A DNA stretch of 5,093 nucleotides, taken from contig JAUUWD010000160.1 in NCBI GenBank assembly GCA_030589225.1, positions 1 to 5,093 of the forward strand, given 5' to 3'. Numbering within the stretch: the first letter of the stretch is position 1; each line of letters starts with the position of its first letter. The notes beneath the pieces were generated by a model. It was not told the origin of the DNA and did not search any database. It worked only from the letters and a program-made list of their open reading frames with translations. The DNA comes from Desulfobacteraceae bacterium. GTDB lineage: Bacteria; Desulfobacterota; DSM-4660; Desulfatiglandales; Desulfatiglandaceae. Positions 1 to 5,093 of the stretch are shown one piece after another. The position numbers and the translations under genes are program-made.

Positions 1-788
1 TTCCACACCCATTGGAGCATCATGCCCCAGCTGACCGTCCCAGGATCCCCAAACCCTAAAAAGGCCAGAGCGGCCTCAATAATAATTGCGGAGGTAACTC
101 GAAAGGTCATATATAGAAATGAAAGAGGCAATACGTTTGGCATAATATGTCTGAAAATGATTCTCAGATGTGAGGCCCCGGCAACCCTTGCCGCCTCAAT
201 AAAAGGTCTGTGCTTCAAAGAGAGGGTCTGGGCCCTGATGACCCTGGATACCCCGGGCCACCTGAACAACGCAATAATGAGGACAATCGTCCAGATATTG
301 AGCTGGCCAAAAAGGGCAGCCAAGATGAGCACCACCAGAAGTGTGGGCATGACCATAATCATATCTGCCAGTCGCATGAGAATGGTGTCCACAAATCTTC
401 CCATATAACCGGCGATCATGCCAATGGCCGTGCCAAGAACGACACTCATAAAGGCCGCTGAAACCCCCACCATGAACGCAATTCTTGCACCCGCCAACAG
501 CTGACTCAGGATATCTCTACCCATGAAATCGGTCCCCAGCCAGTGTCTCATGCTCGGGCCCACTGAATAGGAAATCTCAGGATCCACGCCTGTCATGGGC
601 TGGTACATGGGGTCTACCCATGGCGGAATAAAGCTGCAGAGCGCCATCAAAGCGAATAAGGCCAGCAGGGTGAGGCCAATCTTGCCGAGGAGGCTCTTCC
701 TGTAAATGGACCATCCCTCCAGCAAACGGCTGATCCAGTGAAACCGTTCCGAAAGTTTTCTATCAGTATTTAACGTAGTAACCGTCAT
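1..788 (-). CDS. DppC/OppC-type ABC transporter permease, 3' end cut by window edge
   Basis: This is the second inner-membrane permease of a peptide/nickel-type ABC importer; with the DppB-type subunit it would form the substrate channel driven by ATPases not seen here. I translated it by hand: 262 codons stay open from ATG 788 to the left edge. An N-terminal OppC-like hydrophobic segment lies near residues 35-54, and the family hallmark HWLGTDFMGRD at 82-92 opens the BPD_transp_1 domain. More hydrophobic stretches lie near 101-127, 139-176 and 220-245. The EAA loop that docks the ATPase spans about 193-221 (FIEAARVAGAS, then HIMPNVLP). EAALAFLGFGDPG at 238-250, followed by SWGMML, is typical of the C-terminal region. 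Roughly 30-40 residues, including the last membrane helix, are probably missing. The start is 11 bases after the dppB-like stop, with AGG seven bases upstream; an in-frame GTG directly precedes the ATG and is an alternative start. The family call is secure; the substrate is unknown. Confidence 0.93.
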   Translation of the reverse strand, partial: MTVTTLNTDRKLSERFHWISRLLEGWSIYRKSLLGKIGLTLLALFALMALCSFIPPWVDPMYQPMTGVDPEISYSVGPSMRHWLGTDFMGRDILSQLLAGARIAFMVGVSAAFMSVVLGTAIGMIAGYMGRFVDTILMRLADMIMVMPTLLVVLILAALFGQLNIWTIVLIIALFRWPGVSRVIRAQTLSLKHRPFIEAARVAGASHLRIIFRHIMPNVLPLSFLYMTFRVTSAIIIEAALAFLGFGDPGTVSWGMMLQWVW

Positions 789-795
789 CACTTCG

Positions 796-798
796 CCT
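796..798 (-). promoter_or_regulatory. Weak ribosome binding site (AGG) of the DppC-type gene
   Basis: On the minus strand the junction reads TGACAGGCGAAGTGATG. AGG lies seven bases before the ATG at 788 and only four before the in-frame GTG at 791-789, which favours the ATG. The stop of the preceding permease is inside the same short stretch, so translational coupling is likely. Confidence 0.5.
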
Positions 799-799
799 G

Positions 800-1777
800 T
801 CAATATCTGATCCTCGGATCAAGATAGGCGTAAAGGATATCCACCACAAGGTTGGAAAGAAGCACCACTATGGCGATCAGCAGGAATGAGGCCTGGGCCA
901 GGGGATAATCATTGTGGCTTACCGAAAACACAAGCTCCCTGCCTATGCCTGGCCATGAGAAGACCGTTTCCGTGAGCGCACCCCCGTTGATGGAAAAGGC
1001 CAGGCTCAGACCAACGCTAGTCACCACAGGAAGAGCAGCATTGGGTGCAGCATGATGGTCTCGAATCACCTTTTCCGGAAGGCCTTTGGCTCTTCCCGTA
1101 AGGATGTAATCCTCCTTGAGCGTGTCCAGCATACTGCTGCGCATGATCAGCAAGTAACTCCCGAAATGTATAAGGAAAAGGGTGGTCAGGGGGAGGATCA
1201 TGTGATGCAGAACATCCAAGACTTTTCTCCACAGGCCGACCTCTGGGTCAAGCCATATTTCCTCGGAAATCATTCCAGTGATAGGGAACCAACCCAGCTT
1301 GTAAGCAAATACCCAGATCATGATCAGGGCCATCCAGGGGAGAAAAACCGTATGGGTGACTAAGGCACCTAAGGTCATACAGGTGTCCGTTTTCTCCCCC
1401 TTGTGCCAGGATGCTATCTTGCCCAAAAATACGCCCACCAGGGCTGAAAGGATAATGGATGTGGTAAAGAGCAGAACGGTATTCGGCAATCGGTCCCATA
1501 TAATCTGAACTACCGGCTGCCCGTAATGAAAGGAATTGCCGAAATGGCCTCTGAAAAAGTTCTTAAGATAATAGAGGTATTGCATCCAGAGGGGCTGATC
1601 AAGGCCCAGCTCTTTAATGAGAAATTCTGCGTCCTCTGGCGTCAGATTGGGATCAACCATCCTGGAAACTGGATCTCCGGGTGCCAGACGGAAAAGCAGG
1701 AACAGAACGGTAAGGATCACAAAAAAAATGACAACGATCTGAATCAGTCTCCGGCTAATGTATCTCCACAATTCCAT
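800..1777 (-). CDS. DppB/OppB-type ABC transporter permease
   Basis: First inner-membrane permease subunit of the same peptide-type importer. It has 325 residues, a normal length for DppB/OppB/NikB relatives (about 305-340). The N-terminus shows a hydrophobic helix at about 11-30 followed by LAPGDP at 31-36, the classic DppB start. The region LGLDQPLWMQYLYYLKNFF at about 57-75 is also typical. Further membrane segments lie near 98-118, 134-160, 187-213, 251-275 and 292-315. The EAA loop that contacts the ATPase is at about 221-250 (EDYILTGRAKGLPEKVIRD, then HHAAPNAALP); its second half is a little unusual, where relatives often have HALRNALLP. ETVFSWPGIGRE at 270-281 and the C-terminal DPRIRY are also family hallmarks. 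ATG 1777 is the only usable start: no ATG, GTG or TTG lies between it and an in-frame stop at 1804-1802. It follows the binding-protein gene by 51 bases and precedes the DppC-type gene by 11, so the three are almost certainly co-transcribed. Confidence 0.96.
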   Translation of the reverse strand: MELWRYISRRLIQIVVIFFVILTVLFLLFRLAPGDPVSRMVDPNLTPEDAEFLIKELGLDQPLWMQYLYYLKNFFRGHFGNSFHYGQPVVQIIWDRLPNTVLLFTTSIILSALVGVFLGKIASWHKGEKTDTCMTLGALVTHTVFLPWMALIMIWVFAYKLGWFPITGMISEEIWLDPEVGLWRKVLDVLHHMILPLTTLFLIHFGSYLLIMRSSMLDTLKEDYILTGRAKGLPEKVIRDHHAAPNAALPVVTSVGLSLAFSINGGALTETVFSWPGIGRELVFSVSHNDYPLAQASFLLIAIVVLLSNLVVDILYAYLDPRIRY

Positions 1778-1792
1778 GGCAGCAAAGTCAGT

Positions 1793-1797
1793 TCTCC
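1793..1797 (-). promoter_or_regulatory. Possible ribosome binding site (GGAGA) of the DppB-type gene, at long spacing
   Basis: GGAGA is the only purine-rich Shine-Dalgarno-like run before the ATG at 1777. It sits 15 bases from the start codon, longer than the usual 5-10, so initiation may be inefficient, which could lower permease output relative to the binding protein. Confidence 0.3.
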
Positions 1798-1809
1798 GTA
1801 GTCAGTTGT

Positions 1810-1824
1810 TCCGCCTGCAGCGGA
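1810..1824 (-). other. Small hairpin in the gap between binding-protein and permease genes
   Basis: An inverted repeat of five base pairs (TCCGC and GCGGA) around a five-base loop lies just after the binding-protein stop codon. No T-run follows, so it is not an intrinsic terminator. In many importer operons a hairpin at this point protects the 3' end of the binding-protein message and raises its level over the permeases. That role is inferred here; a five-pair stem can also occur by chance. Confidence 0.3.
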
Positions 1825-1828
1825 CCAT

Positions 1829-3547
1829 TTATTCTGGTCTCAATTCACAGAATGACCAGGTATTTCCGATTCCTCCCAGCGTCTCCACCCACCCGCTGAA
1901 TCGACCCTTGCGGACCGCCTCTATTAGTTTGGGGTTGTACAAGGGAATATAGGGCACATCCTGCAAAATCAGCTTTTGCATCTTCCAGATCAATTTCCGC
2001 CGTTTCTCTCGATCCAGGGTGCTGGCAGACTCCTCGGCAATACGATCAAAATCAGGGTTTCTGTATCCACTCATGTTCCATCCTCTTGCTCTGTCATTAC
2101 TGGAATGAAAAAAGTTTCTCACCCAGTCCGGATCAATATCCAGCCTTCCATAGCCCAGGATAAAAGAGTCAAATTGACGGCGATCCTTGACTTGTTGAAT
2201 CAGGGCCCCAAAGGCCATGGATTTAGCAGAGGCCGGGATGCCTGCCATTCTGAGCCATTCCTGAATGATCATTCCGCTCATGGCGCGGAGAGGGTCATAG
2301 TCAGCAGGAGGGGTTAAGATGGTAAACTTATCCATGGCCTGCCCATTGGGTAGCCGAATCCCCTTCCCCTTGACCACCCTGCCTTCTCCATTGACGGGCG
2401 GCACCTGCCAAGTGTAACCTGCCTTTCTCAGAATCTCATAGGCCTTTTTGACGCGCTGCTCCCGTGTCAGCCCTTCACCGTAGCGTGGCACGTCTGGACA
2501 GTGCCAAAATCGGTTGCCGGGCGGCACAACGGAACTCATCTTAATCGCCAATCCTTGAAGGATCCTTGAGATGATAAAGTCCTTGTCGATTAATGTAGCT
2601 ACAGCACGCCTGAGATTCACATCATTAAACGGCGGTTTCCTGACATTGAAGCCCATGTAATAGAGCCCGCTCTTTTCATTGGAAAATATTTGGATATCCT
2701 TCTGCCTTTTGAGGTCCTCAAGATAACCCGCCTGAATGCTCCACCAGAACATGTCGATGGTCCCTTTCTTCAGGTCAAGGATGGCTGCATCGGAGGTCCC
2801 GTAAATCTTGAAAATAATCCCATCAATATGGGGTCCCAGCATCCGGCCGCTTATCTTACGGCCTGTTCCAAAGAAGTATGCATTTTTCTGGAGAAAAAGA
2901 TAAGCCCCCTGTCTCCACTCCTTAAGCATAAAAGGGCCACTCCCCACCGGCTTCTCGATCTTGTGATTGAGCAACTTAATGAGTGGTTTTTCTGTGCCCT
3001 TTGCCATTTCCGTAACCTTAGCCCATTGCTTCTTTTGTACAATGGGTGTTGTGAGGGTTCTGGTGAGAAAAATGGCTTTCGGTTCGTGAAGATAAAATGT
3101 CACCGTGTGTTTATCCGGCGTCTCAATTCTTTTGATGAACTCCCACCTGGATACATATCTGGGTACCCTAAAATTCTTTATCAACCTCCCGGTAAAAGCC
3201 ACATCCTCTGAGGTCACCTCCGAACCGTCAGACCATTTAGCTCGTCTGAGTCTCACTGTATATGAGAGCGTTTCAGGGTCAAATACCGGTTCTTGTTCTG
3301 CCAACCACGGGACAAGCCTTAGTGTGTCAGGGTCACGTATATACAGGCGTTGATATATTTGGGATAAGATCTTGAGAGAATATGTATCGCTTGCAAGCCA
3401 GATATTGAGAGTCCTGGGCTCTTCTGGAAGGCCGATTTTGAGGATGTGGTCCGCCTTCCTTTCGGTGCAGGAAAGGCCCGTAAAGAACAGGAGGAGCATT
3501 GAAATAGCAAGATAGGGAATGCCCTTCAAAATGTTCTTGATTTTCAC
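1829..3547 (-). CDS. Family 5 extracellular solute-binding protein of peptide-type ABC importer
   Basis: This is the periplasmic (probably lipid-anchored) receptor that captures the substrate and hands it to the permeases encoded next. At 572 residues it is somewhat longer than E. coli DppA or GsiB. Residues 1-26 form a signal peptide (KIKNILK, then a hydrophobic core), and Cys27 is a likely lipidation site, although TGLSC departs from the usual L-x-[GAS]-C pattern. SBP_bac_5 hallmarks in order are: KWSDGSEVTSEDVAFT at 104-119, GSGPFMLKEW at 202-211, NDVNLRRAVATLIDKDFI at 308-325, ILRKAGY at 382-388, GWNMSGYRNPDFDRI at 489-503 and VPYIPLYNP at 531-539. A Gly/Lys-rich stretch follows the AGY motif, then FTILTPPADYDPLRA at 408-422. 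The start is a GTG with no good Shine-Dalgarno sequence; no ATG, GTG or TTG lies upstream before an in-frame stop at 3607-3605, and the next in-frame ATG (Met17) would destroy the signal peptide. Neighbouring permeases make importer function firm; dipeptide, oligopeptide, glutathione or another ligand cannot be decided from sequence alone. Confidence 0.95.
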   Translation of the reverse strand: MKIKNILKGIPYLAISMLLLFFTGLSCTERKADHILKIGLPEEPRTLNIWLASDTYSLKILSQIYQRLYIRDPDTLRLVPWLAEQEPVFDPETLSYTVRLRRAKWSDGSEVTSEDVAFTGRLIKNFRVPRYVSRWEFIKRIETPDKHTVTFYLHEPKAIFLTRTLTTPIVQKKQWAKVTEMAKGTEKPLIKLLNHKIEKPVGSGPFMLKEWRQGAYLFLQKNAYFFGTGRKISGRMLGPHIDGIIFKIYGTSDAAILDLKKGTIDMFWWSIQAGYLEDLKRQKDIQIFSNEKSGLYYMGFNVRKPPFNDVNLRRAVATLIDKDFIISRILQGLAIKMSSVVPPGNRFWHCPDVPRYGEGLTREQRVKKAYEILRKAGYTWQVPPVNGEGRVVKGKGIRLPNGQAMDKFTILTPPADYDPLRAMSGMIIQEWLRMAGIPASAKSMAFGALIQQVKDRRQFDSFILGYGRLDIDPDWVRNFFHSSNDRARGWNMSGYRNPDFDRIAEESASTLDREKRRKLIWKMQKLILQDVPYIPLYNPKLIEAVRKGRFSGWVETLGGIGNTWSFCELRPE

Positions 3548-3660
3548 GGCGCAGATAGGGCTAATAGTTCTTTCCTTTCTTCCCTCTGACGTGCCCTCAG
3601 GAACTTACAGATCCTTAATGCCGAACACTTGATAAAGAGGACGTGCGTCAACATACACAT
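3544..3660 (-). CDS. Doubtful short reading frame overlapping the binding-protein start (38 codons)
   Basis: From ATG 3660 a 38-residue frame runs to a TGA that overlaps the binding-protein GTG as GTGA. The same frame stays open upstream to a TTG at 3765, and a second in-frame ATG is at 3654. The product would be basic and Cys/Leu-rich, with no recognisable motif. AGGAGG lies 24 bases before ATG 3660, too far to act normally. The case for it is positional only: the binding-protein gene lacks its own Shine-Dalgarno sequence, and a four-base overlap is the usual layout for translational coupling. It may equally be chance open frame in non-coding DNA. Confidence 0.15.
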   Translation of the reverse strand: MCMLTHVLFIKCSALRICKFLRARQREERKELLALSAP

Positions 3661-3684
3661 GGTGAACAAGTAGGGGCTTTGCTT

Positions 3685-3690
3685 CCTCCT
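3685..3690 (-). promoter_or_regulatory. Orphan strong Shine-Dalgarno-like AGGAGG
   Basis: AGGAGG is a full match to the anti-Shine-Dalgarno sequence, yet no ATG, GTG or TTG lies 5-10 bases downstream on the minus strand. The nearest in-frame candidates are TTG 3669 (15 bases away) and ATG 3660 (24 bases away). It may be fortuitous, or mark a short gene whose start has been lost. Confidence 0.25.
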
Positions 3691-3773
3691 GAATACTAGA
3701 ACATGCAAAAGATGTTTTTGAGGAAGAAAAAGATTAGAATGGCCCTTTCCTCTCTGACTACCCAATATTCTGT

Positions 3774-3794
3774 GTGGACGGCATAGACCGCCAC
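3774..3794 (-). other. Hairpin with a one-base bulge downstream of the gshB-like gene
   Basis: The minus strand reads GTGG CGG TCTATG CCG T CCAC, giving seven base pairs with a single bulged T and a six-base loop. It lies 71 bases after the gshB-like stop. No T-run follows, so a standard intrinsic terminator is not supported. It could stabilise the 3' end of the message. Confidence 0.35.
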
Positions 3795-3813
3795 TCGCTA
3801 ATGATCCCTCTGA

Positions 3814-3838
3814 TTTTCTGCGGCAGACCGATAGAAAT
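3814..3838 (-). other. Imperfect hairpin just after the gshB-like gene, possible weak terminator
   Basis: The minus strand pairs ATTTCT with AGAAAAT (one bulge), encloses an inner CGG/CCG stem and has a TCTG loop. It starts about 27 bases after the gshB-like stop codon. The stem is partly AT-rich and is followed by CAGAGGG instead of a T-run, so it is at best an atypical terminator. Its inner core CGGTCT...GCCG resembles the neighbouring hairpin at 3774-3794. Confidence 0.25.
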
Positions 3839-3864
3839 TTCGAAGCAAGGATTTAACCAGACTC

Positions 3865-4860
3865 TCAACTCTTTTCTTTCATTTCCTTCGCCTTTTGTTC
3901 AACAAAATCAATTACCTTGCTTTCAAGCTTTACATCGCTCAGTCGGTTAATACGAGGAATGCCACCCGGGCTGACACAGTTTACCTCAACCAGCTTATCC
4001 CCTATCACGTCAATGCCCACAAAAAACAGACCATCCGTAATCAACCTCTCCTTTATGACTCGACAGATCTCTTTTTCTTTTTGCGTCACCTCATGCCTAT
4101 ATGCCCGACCCCCAGCATGAATGTTGGTTCTAAAATCCCCTTTAAGAGGCTTCCTTCTCATTGCACCCAGAATCTCTCCGTTAAGCAAAAGCACTCTGAC
4201 ATCACCCTCTTTCTGCACCACATCCAGATATTCCTGAACCATGATCGGCTCACGCTCCGGGTAGGATTTAGAGGCCCTTATATAGTAATTGATCAAGGAA
4301 ACCAGATTTTCACGATCGCGATCGCTGACCTTGATCACCCCTTCCCCACCATATCTCTGTAACGGCTTGACCACCATGGCCCCTCCAAAATCATCGATGA
4401 TTTTCTTGAGTCGGGCTGGATCTCTGGAAACGTGAGTCTCTGGTATGATGCTGGGGAAATTGAGGATATAGAGATTGCTGTTGCCGAGAGTTTGTCCCGT
4501 AGTATTATTTATCATGAACACCTGATCATTGATGGGCGCCAGGAATTCCATGGTCTGGTAGATCAGAGGGGGATCCTTCCTCAGAAATAGGGCATCGAGA
4601 TCAGTGACGGTTTCAAATATAAGTTCTTCTTTATTCATACAACCTATCAGGGAACGCCAGTATTTTTTCATAGAGAGATCAGGCGACACAGTGACATTTC
4701 TCATTCTGGCTACCACCTCATCCTTACGAATATAAACGTCATGCGGTTCGAGAAAATAGACGGTATGTCCCCTCTGATTGCATTCATACATCAGATAACT
4801 GGTGGTCTCATTTTCCGGATTGATTGACTCTAGTCTATCCATTAAGAAGGCTATATTCAT
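3865..4860 (-). CDS. gshB: Glutathione synthetase-like ATP-grasp ligase
   Basis: GshB joins gamma-glutamylcysteine and glycine to glutathione in the cytosol, using ATP and magnesium. At 331 residues this is slightly longer than E. coli GshB (about 315). The N-terminal domain (1 to about 120) opens with IAFLMDRLESIN, matching the E. coli start, and contains DLDALFLRKDPP at 87-98, a strong family signature. The ATP-grasp part carries VVKPLQRYGGEGVIKV at 163-178 (ATP lysine 165 and glycine loop), MVQEYL at 197-202, DVRVLLLNGE at 210-219, the mobile-loop region ending NIHAGGRA at 246-253, and VGIDVIGDKLVEVN at 281-294. Asp284, Glu292 and Asn294 match the metal-ligand spacing of E. coli. Relatives usually have SPTG/SPTC after this point; here it is SPGGI. 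ATG 4860 has GGAAAG five bases upstream, and no other start precedes it before an in-frame stop at 4920-4918. No gamma-glutamylcysteine ligase gene is visible. The family is secure; the exact substrate pair is inferred and could differ. Confidence 0.9.
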   Translation of the reverse strand: MNIAFLMDRLESINPENETTSYLMYECNQRGHTVYFLEPHDVYIRKDEVVARMRNVTVSPDLSMKKYWRSLIGCMNKEELIFETVTDLDALFLRKDPPLIYQTMEFLAPINDQVFMINNTTGQTLGNSNLYILNFPSIIPETHVSRDPARLKKIIDDFGGAMVVKPLQRYGGEGVIKVSDRDRENLVSLINYYIRASKSYPEREPIMVQEYLDVVQKEGDVRVLLLNGEILGAMRRKPLKGDFRTNIHAGGRAYRHEVTQKEKEICRVIKERLITDGLFFVGIDVIGDKLVEVNCVSPGGIPRINRLSDVKLESKVIDFVEQKAKEMKEKS

Positions 4861-4865
4861 GACAG

Positions 4866-4871
4866 CTTTCC
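4866..4871 (-). promoter_or_regulatory. Ribosome binding site (GGAAAG) of the gshB-like gene
   Basis: GGAAAG ends five bases before the ATG at 4860, at suitable spacing, and supports that start. It begins two bases after the palindrome at 4874-4885, so structure at the palindrome could affect access to it. Confidence 0.5.
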
Positions 4872-4873
4872 GT

Positions 4874-4885
4874 GGGTTCGAACCC
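4874..4885. repeat. Perfect 12-base palindrome resembling a tRNA T-arm
   Basis: GGGTTCGAACCC reads the same on both strands. On the plus strand the wider sequence GTGGG-TTCGAAC-CCCAT folds like a tRNA T-arm: five pairs, one of them G-U, and the conserved seven-base loop. No matching acceptor strand, D-arm or anticodon arm is found on either side, so this is not an intact tRNA gene. It could be a tRNA 3'-end remnant, an operator or a chance palindrome. Confidence 0.4.
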
Positions 4886-5042
4886 CATGTTTGATGATTT
4901 GGGGAGCAACGCCCAGGTTAGTAGAAGTGCCAAAACCTCGGAAACCTAAAGACTAATTGACCTTGATCACCTGAGCAGAGCGTTACAGATCAAAACTTGA
5001 GGTCGGAGGAGTTGAGAGGACTTTACCCAAGAAACACTCCCC

Positions 5043-5093
5043 TCACCTGCCTCCTTCGCTATAGATCTGATCAGCCACTTTCTGCCCGACAAG
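5043..5093 (-). CDS. Possible C-terminal tail of an upstream gene, cut by window edge
   Basis: From the right edge the minus strand reads LVGQKVADQIYSEGGR followed by TGA. The mix of polar and acidic residues looks protein-like, and the position, 182 bases upstream of the gshB-like gene in the same direction, would suit a preceding gene. Sixteen residues are too few to identify a family. A second minus frame is also open here, for 41 codons, so the reading frame itself is uncertain. Confidence 0.3.
   Translation of the reverse strand, partial: LVGQKVADQIYSEGGR

Larger units (their letters stand above)
3548..3864. other. 317-base intergenic region with no confident gene
   Basis: This stretch separates the gshB-like stop from the binding-protein GTG. 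On the minus strand it holds, in order, a hairpin at 3838-3814, a second hairpin at 3794-3774, a T-rich pyrimidine patch near 3736-3715, an orphan AGGAGG at 3690-3685, and a short frame ending in a GTGA overlap with the binding-protein start. The importer operon would be expected to have its promoter here, but I found no convincing -35/-10 pair. The best isolated hexamers, TCTAAT (3738-3733) and TTGACG (3651-3646), lack partners at 16-18 base spacing. Confidence 0.6.

Noticed and set aside
22..461. Two plus-strand open frames (128 and 83 codons)
   Set aside because: They lie antisense to the DppC-type permease, whose minus-strand frame is uninterrupted with family motifs; the plus-strand products have no recognisable character.
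1786..1807. Direct repeat AGTCAGTT, two copies 14 bases apart
   Set aside because: Only eight bases and two copies, in a short gap; expected by chance often enough and with no associated element.
2690..3211. Plus-strand open frame of 173 codons
   Set aside because: Entirely antisense to the solute-binding protein gene, which shows clear SBP_bac_5 motifs across the same stretch.
3646..3738. Sigma-70 promoter for the importer operon (TTGACG at 3651-3646, TCTAAT at 3738-3733 on the minus strand)
   Set aside because: Neither hexamer has a partner of reasonable match at 16-18 base spacing, and TCTAAT lies upstream of TTGACG.
4313..4324. Palindrome CGATCGCGATCG
   Set aside because: It falls inside the gshB-like coding region and is explained by codons for a tandem Asp-Arg pair (SDRDRE).
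3895..4362. Plus-strand open frame of 155 codons
   Set aside because: Antisense to the ATP-grasp part of the gshB-like gene; its sequence shows no motif.
4800..4905. Complete tRNA gene around the T-arm-like palindrome
   Set aside because: No complementary acceptor strand, D-arm or anticodon arm can be formed on either strand; upstream on the plus strand is the 5' part of the gshB-like gene in antisense.

Overview
All recognisable genes read on the minus strand, so the window is best read from right to left. Base composition looks balanced (not computed), and the proteins look like those of a Gram-negative bacterium: a GshB-type ATP-grasp ligase and a five-component-type (Dpp/Opp/Gsi) peptide importer whose solute-binding protein has a lipoprotein-like leader. 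The style suggests Deltaproteobacteria/Desulfobacterota or a similar environmental lineage. This is an impression only, because no taxonomic marker lies in the window.

Layout, right to left. (1) 5093-5043: a possible 16-residue C-terminal tail of an upstream gene cut by the window edge. (2) 5042-4861: a 182-base spacer with a 12-base palindrome resembling a tRNA T-arm just before the next gene. (3) 4860-3865: a glutathione synthetase-like ATP-grasp protein (gshB-like), complete. (4) 3864-3548: 317 bases with no confident gene, holding two related small hairpins, an orphan AGGAGG and a short reading frame whose stop overlaps the next start as GTGA. (5) 3547-1829: a family 5 (SBP_bac_5) extracellular solute-binding protein with a GTG start. 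(6) 1777-800: a DppB/OppB-type permease. (7) 788 to the left edge: a DppC/OppC-type permease, missing its C-terminus.

The binding protein and two permeases form an ordinary operon (gaps of 51 and 11 bases). The binding protein would capture a peptide or similar solute in the periplasm, and the two permeases would form the membrane channel. The ATPase subunits (DppD/DppF type) are expected beyond the left edge but are not seen. The gshB-like gene is co-directional but separated by 317 bases, so it may be a separate transcription unit. Any link between a glutathione-type ligase and a peptide importer is only suggestive.

I do not see a clearly new biological system here. The items most worth checking are the SBP start region (no Shine-Dalgarno sequence, GTGA overlap with an upstream short frame), the gene pairing, and the T-arm-like palindrome.
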